From the NCBI RefSeq assembly GCF_002028405.1, contig NZ_CP020046.1:868001-932000 (forward strand): 64,000 nt of DNA, in the 5' to 3' direction. Each line of letters begins with the position of its first letter. Position 1 is the first letter of the stretch. Under the pieces are notes generated by a model. It did no database searches. It saw nothing but the letters and a program-made list of their open reading frames with translations, and had not been told where the DNA came from. Below are positions 27,634-34,619 of the stretch, one piece after another. The stretch is from Thiomonas intermedia (GTDB lineage: Bacteria > Pseudomonadota > Gammaproteobacteria > Burkholderiales > Burkholderiaceae_C). Position numbers and translations under genes: made by a program.

Positions 27634-27849
27634 ATGCATTCAACTGCCCCCCTTTCCTCCCGCAAGATCGCTCAAACCCTGGCCGCCGCCCTGCTCGTGG
27701 CCTCTGCCGGCATGACCAGCGCCTACGCGGCCGAGCAGGCGGCCCAGCCTGCGCCTTCCAAGGCCATGTGCGAAAAGGAAGCCAAGGCTCAGGGCCTGTC
27801 TGGCGAGAAGGAAAAGGCCTTCGTCGATCAGTGCATGCACGGCGGCTAA
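27634..27849 (+). CDS. small secreted PsiF-repeat-like protein
   Basis: The 71-residue product has a long signal peptide (hydrophobic from about residue 14, cleavage near SAYAAEQ) and one mature repeat containing MCEKEAKAQGLSGEKEKAF followed by VDQCM. That pattern, two cysteines about 20 residues apart around a LSG-K-F core, matches the PsiF repeat of phosphate-starvation-inducible proteins. The function is unknown. AAGGAG precedes the ATG. The gene is alone, behind a sigma-54 type promoter and before a strong terminator, which is unusual for a PsiF-type gene and suggests nitrogen or other RpoN-linked control. Confidence 0.75.
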   Translation: MHSTAPLSSRKIAQTLAAALLVASAGMTSAYAAEQAAQPAPSKAMCEKEAKAQGLSGEKEKAFVDQCMHGG

Positions 27850-27900
27850 AGCCTGAACCTGGGCGAGACCTCGCGCCGTCCCGAGTGGTCTTGCCCCAGA

Positions 27901-27930
27901 AAAAAAGCCCGTCTTGCGACGGGCTTTTTT
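27901..27930. terminator. bidirectional intrinsic terminator between psiF-like gene and rpoH
   Basis: A 7-base stem GCCCGTC / GACGGGC with loop TTGC is flanked by six A on the left and six T on the right. It serves the convergent PsiF-like gene and rpoH. Confidence 0.92.
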
Positions 27931-27945
27931 GGGCCTGCCTGAGGA

Positions 27946-28854
<909 letters not shown>

Positions 28855-28882
28855 GGATGGAATCCTCCTGTGGTTGCTGATA

Positions 28883-28909
28883 TTAGCACTCACAGGTAGA
28901 GAGTGCTAA
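28883..28909 (-). promoter_or_regulatory. CIRCE element (HrcA operator) upstream of rpoH
   Basis: TTAGCACTC (28883-28891), nine bases, then GAGTGCTAA (28901-28909) is an exact match to the CIRCE inverted repeat bound by HrcA. It lies 29 bases upstream of the rpoH start codon and about 94 bases from the divergent marR start. The overlap of its right end with TAATAT on the minus strand places it at a likely promoter -10 region. Confidence 0.93.
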
Positions 28910-28950
28910 GGCCGGAAAGTTCCCTCTTCACGGCGCGAATGCCGTGCCGC

Positions 28951-28999
28951 TTGACACAGGTTTCCTTGGAAACTATCCTGCCTGCGTTTCCAGGGAAAC
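28951..28999 (+). promoter_or_regulatory. marR promoter with two palindromic operators
   Basis: A consensus -35 TTGACA (28951-28956) and -10 TATCCT (28974-28979) are 17 bases apart. The palindrome GTTTCCTTGGAAAC (28960-28973) fills the spacer and a second one, GTTTCCAGGGAAAC (28986-28999), covers the start site and the ribosome site. Their centres are 26 bases apart. The arrangement is that of an autoregulated MarR-type promoter, where bound repressor would block both polymerase and translation start. Confidence 0.75.
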
Positions 29000-29003
29000 T
29001 CAC

Positions 29004-29468
29004 ATGACCGCCACCCCTTCCATGCCCACGCCGCTCGAAGCCCATCTGGGCTTCTGGCTTCGCTTCGTATCCAATCATGTCTCCCTGCGGTTTCAACAGC
29101 TTTTGGAGGCCGAAGGCCTCAAGGTCACCGAATGGGTGGCCCTGCGCACCCTTTGGGATGAGACACAGACCCGCCACGCCGCCTTGATCCAGGCACTCGG
29201 CATGACCAAAGGCGCCGCCTCCAAAGTCATCAGCCGTCTCGAAGCCAAGGGCCTGGTTGAGAGGCCATGGGCCAGCGGGCGCGTTCGCGAGCAATTGCTG
29301 AGCCTCACCGCCAAGGGCCGGGCTCTAGTGCCCCACCTGGCCGACCTGGCCGATGCCAACGACCGACATTTCTTCGCCCACCTCCTGCCAGAAGAACGTC
29401 AGGCCCTGATGGATGCCATGCAGGCCCTGGTCAGACACCACCAGCTCAAGGCAGTGCCGACGAACTGA
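29004..29468 (+). CDS. MarR family transcriptional regulator
   Basis: The 154-residue protein has the winged-helix layout of MarR: helix 1-2 LGFWLRFVSNHVSLRFQQLLEAEGL, then KVTEWVALRTLWDE, recognition region ALIQALGMTKGAASKVISRLEAKGLVERP and the wing around GRVREQLLSLTAKG, followed by the dimer helices. No reactive cysteine is present, so sensing is probably by ligand. The start ATG at 29004 lies right after two palindromes that probably are its own operators. The downstream DUF1398 gene starts 33 bases after the stop and is likely in the same operon and regulon. Confidence 0.88.
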   Translation: MTATPSMPTPLEAHLGFWLRFVSNHVSLRFQQLLEAEGLKVTEWVALRTLWDETQTRHAALIQALGMTKGAASKVISRLEAKGLVERPWASGRVREQLLSLTAKGRALVPHLADLADANDRHFFAHLLPEERQALMDAMQALVRHHQLKAVPTN

Positions 29469-29501
29469 CCGCCCACACCCCACGAACAGAAAGGAATCAC
29501 C

Positions 29502-29897
29502 ATGAACGAACAGGCCCGCACAGTCATCCAAGCTACCTTCGACGCTTCCAACCAGGGAACGATCGCCTTCGGCGAGGTGATCCGACAGCTCACGGGCGTA
29601 GAGGTCGAGTCGTATCACGTCGACTACCGCGCCGGGCGCGCCACCTATGTCCTGCCGGAAGGCGACCCGCTGGACCTGGCCTTTGAACGACCTGCCCGCC
29701 CCATTGCGCCAGCTCTCGACGGCGACGCCCTACGGAACACCATTCTGGCAGCCCAGCAAGGCAAGGTGATGTATCCCGAATTCAAGCGCCTCTCACAGGC
29801 CGCGGGTTGCATCGGCTATACGGTCTGGCTCGCAGGCCGACAGGTCACCTACTACGGACGCAAGGGCGAAACGCATATCGAGCGCTTTCCCGATTGA
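29502..29897 (+). CDS. DUF1398 family protein
   Basis: The 131-residue soluble protein matches DUF1398: a helical N-terminus (ARTVIQATFDASNQGTIAFGEVIRQL), VESYHVDYRAGRATYVLPEG, then AAQQGKVMYPEFKRLSQAAGCIGYTVWLAGRQVTYYGRKGE and a short acidic end. AAAGGAAT precedes the ATG. Family members are small proteins of unknown function that often sit beside regulators, as with the MarR gene here, which makes this gene its likely target. Confidence 0.8.
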   Translation: MNEQARTVIQATFDASNQGTIAFGEVIRQLTGVEVESYHVDYRAGRATYVLPEGDPLDLAFERPARPIAPALDGDALRNTILAAQQGKVMYPEFKRLSQAAGCIGYTVWLAGRQVTYYGRKGETHIERFPD

Positions 29898-30403
29898 GCT
29901 GGATGGATTGAATTCGGAAGACAGGCAGCCATGCCGCTGCGCACTGCTCGATGTCGATTGATCCGGCACATTGAAGTTGAAACAGCGCCCCACCCCGACC
30001 CTCCCCACAAGTGGAGAGGGAGAGAACACGCCTCCCCCACGACGCGGGGGAGGTTGGGAGCGGAAGGACGCCCACCCCGACCCTCCCCACAAGTGGAGAG
30101 GGAGAGAACACGCCTCCCCCACGACGCGGGGGAGGTTGGGAGCGGAAGGACGCCCACCCCGACCCTCCCCACAAGTGGAGAGGGAGAGAACACGCCTCCC
30201 CCACGACGCGGGGGAGGTTGGGAGCGGAAGGACGCCCACCCCGACCACTCCTCACAAGTGGAGAGGGAGCCAACACGCCTCCCCCACGACGTGGGGGAGG
30301 TTGGTAGGGGGAAAGGCCCTTGCCTGGCCTCGCCCATGACCCGTTCAGACTGCTCCATCCCGGATCAATAGGGCCTCTTCGCGTGCCAAAAAGACCAAGC
30401 CCC
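29898..30403. other. 506-base gene-free region occupied by a repeat element
   Basis: The region contains one repeat element (29957-30369), described separately, between the stop of the DUF1398 gene and the 3' end of the TPR gene. Several reading frames stay open through it on both strands, but they are by-products of the 82-base repeat and carry no start signals or domains. Nothing else is seen. Confidence 0.8.
29957..30369. repeat. inverted-end repeat element with four 82-bp tandem units
   Basis: The outer ends are a perfect 10-base inverted repeat, ATTGATCCGG (29957-29966) and CCGGATCAAT (30360-30369). Inside are four head-to-tail copies of an 82-base unit starting at 29991, 30073, 30155 and 30237; the first three are nearly identical, the last is degenerate. 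Each unit has two self-complementary parts: CCTCCCCAC with GTGGAGAGG, and CCTCCCCC with GGGGGAGG. No transposase gene and no clear target duplication is visible. A related element lies at 41506-41855. Confidence 0.85.
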
Positions 30404-30862
30404 TTATTTTTCTTCGCTGGGCAGTCGCCGCCGGTTGCGCATCACCCCGAAGACCAGATAGCCCGAAATCAGCACGAACAGCGCCGCCAGCGCGGCCTGC
30501 CCGTAGCCCGCAAACCCGGCGGGGTTTTTCCACCGGTGTTGCAGCACCTCGTTGGCCAGCGCCTGCGACTGCGCCTCGGGCGCGAAGCTCAAGGTGGGAT
30601 CGAGACGCCGCGCCAGCTCCAGCTCCTGTTCGGCGAGGGGCCACTTGCCCTCTGCAGCCAGCAGACGCGCCTCCAGATAATGCGCCCGCGCCGAATGGGG
30701 CTGATCCGCCAGCACCTGCGCCATGACGTGATCGGCCTGCGTCAGATGGCCCGCATCCAACAAGGCAGTCGCCTGATCGAGCGTCGCGGCCTGCGCGGCG
30801 CTCAAGCTCAGCGCGAAGGTCACGAACAGGGCGGCGAGAAACTTTGATGGGACGGTTGACAT
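30404..30862 (-). CDS. secreted or membrane TPR-like protein
   Basis: The 152-residue protein has a signal peptide (cleavage near AAQAATL), a tetratricopeptide-like part at about residues 27-90 (ALLDAGHLTQADHVMAQVLADQP and ARAHYLEARLLAAEGKWPLAEQELELARRLDP), and one C-terminal membrane helix (ALAALFVLISGYLVFGVM) with a basic cytoplasmic tail. This places the TPR part in the periplasm, anchored to the inner membrane. The function is unknown; TPRs usually scaffold protein complexes. The gene is alone between the repeat element and the acetyltransferase. Confidence 0.75.
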   Translation of the reverse strand: MSTVPSKFLAALFVTFALSLSAAQAATLDQATALLDAGHLTQADHVMAQVLADQPHSARAHYLEARLLAAEGKWPLAEQELELARRLDPTLSFAPEAQSQALANEVLQHRWKNPAGFAGYGQAALAALFVLISGYLVFGVMRNRRRLPSEEK

Positions 30863-30938
30863 GGAAGGAAAGGGAAGGCTGATGAACAGATGGGTTTTCT
30901 ACCGTATGACTAGATACTAGACCTGACGCCATATCGTC

Positions 30939-31460
30939 TCAGAGCGCGACGCGTAATTGAATTTCGTGCAGGGGATGACCAGTTAGCTTCGTGTTGATGC
31001 GGGACGTACCCGTTTCAGCAAAGCCAAAACGCTTGTAGAGGCTGCGCGCACGGTTATTCCCCTCGATACACCAGAGTTCAAGGCACCTGCCGCGTTTTGC
31101 TCTTGCATCCTGGAAGGCGACCTCGACAAGTGCTGCGCCATACCCACGGCGCCAATAGGCTGGCATGACATTGACGGCCCAAAGCTCGACCGTTTCGCTA
31201 GGGGCCTCGTATCGCGGCAATCCAAGAAGCGAGAAAGCCACAACATCGCCCTCAGAATCGATAACTCTCGTCACTTGACACGGCGTAGCAGCAGCCAACT
31301 GTGCCCGAAGTTGTGAAAGCCCGGTATTGGGGTCAAGCGCGTCAAGAAAGATGTCTGGCATGAAACCTACATACGCAGTTTTCCATGCATAGACCCGCAC
31401 CCGACCAATCGACTCAGCGTCCTCGGGTTGAGCCAAACGGCTTGCCTGGTGTTGAAACAT
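30939..31460 (-). CDS. GNAT family N-acetyltransferase
   Basis: The 173-residue protein has the GNAT fold: N-terminal AQPEDAESIGRVRVYAWKTAYVG, the beta strand with VVAFSLLGLPRYEAPSETVELWAVNVMPAYWRRGYGAALVEVAF (acetyl-CoA loop RRGYGAA) and the C-terminal WCIEGNNRARSLYKRFGFAETG. The substrate is unknown. Base composition is visibly lower in GC than its neighbours, and codon choice is more mixed, so it was probably acquired. A short coding-like stretch ends just upstream, described under findings. Confidence 0.85.
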   Translation of the reverse strand: MFQHQASRLAQPEDAESIGRVRVYAWKTAYVGFMPDIFLDALDPNTGLSQLRAQLAAATPCQVTRVIDSEGDVVAFSLLGLPRYEAPSETVELWAVNVMPAYWRRGYGAALVEVAFQDARAKRGRCLELWCIEGNNRARSLYKRFGFAETGTSRINTKLTGHPLHEIQLRVAL

Positions 31461-31755
31461 TAGCGCTCACTCACGCGCGGCGACTTGATGCTTGAACATC
31501 TGGAACTCCTCAGCTTCGATTCCCAAGCGGCCGAATCTCGGGGACTAGTTCTTTCTGGCTGATAACCAGATTTAGCGTAGTGGAAGGAACTGCTGCAGCA
31601 AAGACGCCAGCACCATAAATGTGTAAAGAGGTGAAAGCCGCCGAAGCACAGTCTGTTGGCTCCGGTTGATGGCATGCTGGAGTTGGCCAGGACTCGACAG
31701 TTGCTTGCAGAACTTTGCTCCAATGCCCCAACGCCTTCCCAACCCTTGAATCGCC

Positions 31756-31983
31756 ATGAGCCCTGCCCCGATTGATCCCGAACTGGATGCCCGCCTGATT
31801 CGCCTGGAGGAAAAGTTCGGCTTTGCGGAAGACCTGCTCGACACCCTCAACGCCCTGGTGGCCAGGCAGCAGGAGCAGATTGCGCACTTGATGCGCGAGG
31901 TGGTGCAGTTGCAGCGGCAACGCGCGGAGGAGCCATCGGCCCATCCGCCCAGTCTTTGGGACGAGTTGCCGCCGCATTACTGA
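31756..31983 (+). CDS. slyX: SlyX family protein
   Basis: The 75-residue product matches SlyX: a strongly predicted coiled coil (DARLIRLEEKFGFAEDLLDTLNALVARQQEQIAHLMREVVQLQ) followed by a short PPSLWDELPPHY tail that is characteristic of the family. Its function is unknown. The first ATG at 31756 is used; the ribosome site is weak. Confidence 0.85.
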   Translation: MSPAPIDPELDARLIRLEEKFGFAEDLLDTLNALVARQQEQIAHLMREVVQLQRQRAEEPSAHPPSLWDELPPHY

Positions 31984-32005
31984 GCGCCACAGGACGGGGC
32001 GTGGG

Positions 32006-32149
32006 TCAGTACAGGCGGCCGTCGCGGTGACCGAACACGCGCTTGCCGCCCACGTCGAGCAGTTGCAGATCGACATCGGGCCACACCAGCTGGTCGCGCG
32101 CGCCCGACCGGATAATGCCAACTCGGTCCTCTTCTCTTTTTCCTGCCAT
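32006..32149 (-). CDS. possible 47-residue small protein, or 3' remnant of a longer gene
   Basis: A minus-strand frame starts at an ATG (32149) that overlaps the divergent ATG of the DUF493 gene by two bases and ends in TGA. It encodes a 47-residue peptide including ARDQLVWPDVDLQLLDVGG and KRVFGHRDGRLY. The last 35 codons have the G/C third position typical of coding DNA here, but the first 12 codons do not. That makes it either a short gene or the tail of a truncated gene. GGAG lies 11 bases upstream of the ATG. I do not recognise the family. Confidence 0.4.
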   Translation of the reverse strand: MAGKREEDRVGIIRSGARDQLVWPDVDLQLLDVGGKRVFGHRDGRLY

Positions 32150-32432
32150 GAATCCGATCTCCATGCCGCCCGGCGATGAAAGCCTGATCGTCTATCCAAG
32201 CGACTTCCCCATCAAGATCATGGGCGCCAATGTCGACGGTTTCGCCGACGCGATGGCCGCCGTGGTGCTGCAACACGCGCCCGACTTCGACCCAGCCACC
32301 ATGGAACTGCGCCCCTCCAGCGGTCGCAACTACCTGAGCTGTACCTGCACCATCCGCGCCACCAGCCGCGCCCAGCTCGACGACCTCTACCGCGCGCTCA
32401 CCAGCCATCCGATGGTGAAAGTGGTGCTCTGA
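32148..32432 (+). CDS. DUF493 family protein (YbeD-like)
   Basis: The 94-residue protein matches the DUF493/YbeD family: IVYPSDFPIKIMGANVDGFADAMAAVVLQHAP, an ARPSS-like middle (ELRPSSGRNYLSCTCTIRATSR) and AQLDDLYRALTSHPMVKVVL at the end. It has the small ferredoxin-like ACT-type fold expected of a regulatory subunit. In many proteobacteria the gene sits beside lipB (lipoate transfer); lipB is not here. The ATG at 32148 begins in register with the family; a longer reading from 32043 is rejected. Confidence 0.85.
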   Translation: MNPISMPPGDESLIVYPSDFPIKIMGANVDGFADAMAAVVLQHAPDFDPATMELRPSSGRNYLSCTCTIRATSRAQLDDLYRALTSHPMVKVVL

Positions 32433-32484
32433 CGCAGGCCGTATCGCCGGGCTCTGGCCCGCCCCATCCTTTGACAGAACCCTC

Positions 32485-34161
32485 ATGAAACGCGCCACCC
32501 AAAGCCCTGACACCTCCGTTTCAGCCGCGCCGATCAAGACCACGCGCCGCGCCTTCCTGGGCGCAGGGCTGGCCGGTGTCTCGGCCGCGATGGCGGCCAC
32601 CGCAGGCGCCCAGACCATGCCCGGCATGGACATGGGATCGATGCACGACATGCACCCTGCGCCAGCCGCACCGAAGCCAGCGTCGGCCACCCGGCCAGGC
32701 GCGTTCAAGCGGCCCCTGGCCATTCCGCCGGAGCTGCGTGGCGAGTTGCAGGCCGATGGGGTGAGGGCCTACGCGCTGCGCATGCAGGCCGGGCAGAGCC
32801 AGCTGGTCGCCTCGGTGAACACGCCGACCTGGGGTTACAACGGCGGCTTTCTCGGACCTGCCCTGCGGATTCCGCGCGGACGGCCTGTGGCGCTCACCGT
32901 GGCCAACGGGCTGGATCAGACCAGCACCACCCACTGGCACGGCGCGCATGTGCCGGGCGCGATGGACGGCGGCCCCCACGCCCCCACCGCCCCGGGCGCC
33001 AGCCAGCGTTCGGCGTTCACGCTGGACCAGCCCGCGGCCACGCTCTGGTATCACCCGCATCCCGACATGCGCACGGGCGCCCATGTCTGGGCGGGCATGG
33101 CCGGACTGCTGCTGGTGGACGACGGGCTCGACGCCCGGCTGGGTCTGCCGCATGTCTGGGGCGTTGACGACATTCCCCTCATCCTGCAGGACCGTCGCCT
33201 CGACGCCCAGGGACGGCTGGTCTACATGACCGAGGGCATGAGCGACATGATGGGCATGAAGGGCGACCGCTTTCTGGTCAACGGCCGGGAGCAGCCCTTC
33301 GCCGCCCTGCCCGCGCAGCGCGTGCGGCTGCGGCTGCTCAATGCCTCGAACGCCCGCGTCTACAACATGGAGCGGTCCGACCAGCGCCCGTTCCACATGA
33401 TTGCCAGCGACGCCGGGCTGCTGCCCCGGCCCGTGGAGATGCGCGCGCTGCTGCTGGCGCCGGCCGAGCGCGCCGAGATCGTGCTCGACCTGCGCGGCAT
33501 GCAGGGCAAGACGCTGGTGCTGCGCAGCAACTCCGCGCCGGTCGTGCCCGATCTGGGCAGCTCCATGGGGGATTCGGACGCGTTCGACCACAGCGGCTTC
33601 GACCTGCTGCAGATCCGCGTGACCGCGCCCAACGCGCGCCCGGGCCGTCTGCCCGCGCAGCTCGCCGCGGTGGACACCCTGAAGCCGACCCGCCCGCAGC
33701 CGCGCCCGTTCAGTCTTCAGGGCATGTCGGGCTCGATGAACGGCATGGGTGGCATGGGTGGCATGGGTGGCGCCGCCGCGCTGGCCGGCCCTGGCGGCAT
33801 GAGCCTGGGAACCGGCGGCGAGCGCATGTTTTCCATCAACCATCAATACATGGACATGGCGGTGATCAATCAGCAGATCCGCCGTGGCGACACCGAGATC
33901 TGGGAGGTCAGCAACGACGCCGAGATGGCGCATCCCTTCCATGTGCACGGCACCTCGTTCCAGATCCTCGCGCGCAACGGGGCGCCCCCGCCCGAACATG
34001 AACGCGGCTGGAAAGACGTGGTGCTGCTGCGCCGAAACGAGACGGTGCGCCTGATCATGCACTTCGGCCAACCGGCAGGCGTCCATCATCCCTACATGTA
34101 TCACTGCCACATCCTCGAACACGAGGACAACGGCATGATGGGCCAGTTCACGGTGGTGTGA
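32485..34161 (+). CDS. Tat-exported multicopper oxidase
   Basis: The 558-residue protein has a twin-arginine signal (TTRRAFLGAGLAG) and the copper ligands of a multicopper oxidase: TTHWHGAHVPG, ATLWYHPHPDMRTGAHVW, the type-1 region AHPFHVHGTSFQI, and HHPYMYHCHILEHEDNGMMG at the end. Methionine-rich stretches occur twice: MPGMDMGSMHDMHP after the signal and a MGGMGGMGG run near residue 420. They are of the kind that bind Cu(I) in CueO. It probably oxidises Cu(I) to protect the periplasm, though ferroxidase or Mn activity cannot be excluded. No copper-sensing operator was recognised upstream. Confidence 0.9.
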   Translation: MKRATQSPDTSVSAAPIKTTRRAFLGAGLAGVSAAMAATAGAQTMPGMDMGSMHDMHPAPAAPKPASATRPGAFKRPLAIPPELRGELQADGVRAYALRMQAGQSQLVASVNTPTWGYNGGFLGPALRIPRGRPVALTVANGLDQTSTTHWHGAHVPGAMDGGPHAPTAPGASQRSAFTLDQPAATLWYHPHPDMRTGAHVWAGMAGLLLVDDGLDARLGLPHVWGVDDIPLILQDRRLDAQGRLVYMTEGMSDMMGMKGDRFLVNGREQPFAALPAQRVRLRLLNASNARVYNMERSDQRPFHMIASDAGLLPRPVEMRALLLAPAERAEIVLDLRGMQGKTLVLRSNSAPVVPDLGSSMGDSDAFDHSGFDLLQIRVTAPNARPGRLPAQLAAVDTLKPTRPQPRPFSLQGMSGSMNGMGGMGGMGGAAALAGPGGMSLGTGGERMFSINHQYMDMAVINQQIRRGDTEIWEVSNDAEMAHPFHVHGTSFQILARNGAPPPEHERGWKDVVLLRRNETVRLIMHFGQPAGVHHPYMYHCHILEHEDNGMMGQFTVV

Positions 34162-34214
34162 AGCGGCGCGGCCGCTGCCTGCGCCCGCCACCGCAGGAAA
34201 GATTGCAGCCGACT

Positions 34215-34517
34215 CTAGAACCGCGAACAGGACGCGCCGCGGAAGTTCTCGCGCACGCCGCTGATGTCGGGGCTGTGTTTGGCGGCATCGAGAATGCGCT
34301 GTGCCACGTCGCGCGGGGTGTTGTTGGGGAAGGTGATTTCGAGATAGCCGAAGTTCACCACCCGGTAGCTCACGTAGTCGCTCGCATCGAAGTCGAACAG
34401 AATCTGGTCCATCGCGTCTTCGGCACGGCTGGAGGCGCTCTGCGCCTGCGCGGATGGCATGGCCAGAGCGGCCACGCAAAGGCTGGCAGCGGCCAGCGTG
34501 AATGTCCAGGGTTTCAT
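34215..34517 (-). CDS. small secreted protein, hypothetical
   Basis: The 100-residue product has a signal peptide (cleavage near SAQAQSAS) and a compact mature part, AEDAMDQILFDFDASDYVSY, VNFGYLEITFPNNTPRDVAQRILDAAKHSPDIS, ending in a single cysteine (ASCSRF). The ATG at 34517 has GGAGGAG upstream. It faces the multicopper oxidase gene (convergent, 53-base gap). No family is recognised; the mature part looks like a small alpha/beta domain. Confidence 0.65.
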   Translation of the reverse strand: MKPWTFTLAAASLCVAALAMPSAQAQSASSRAEDAMDQILFDFDASDYVSYRVVNFGYLEITFPNNTPRDVAQRILDAAKHSPDISGVRENFRGASCSRF

Positions 34518-34619
34518 GGCGGCTCCTCCGTGTTGGATGACGCCTGGTGGATTGTGAACCATGCCCCTGCCCGGCCTCCCCACCAATTGAGGGGTCTCGG
34601 CCGCGCGGCGGCATTCGCC

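Noticed and set aside
29991-30312. Tandem units considered as a CRISPR array
   Set aside because: Units are 82 bases and directly adjacent with no variable spacers; there are no cas genes in the window.
29793-30371. Several overlapping open frames through the repeat element
   Set aside because: The peptides are periodic copies of the 82-base unit in shifting frames, without ribosome sites or domains.
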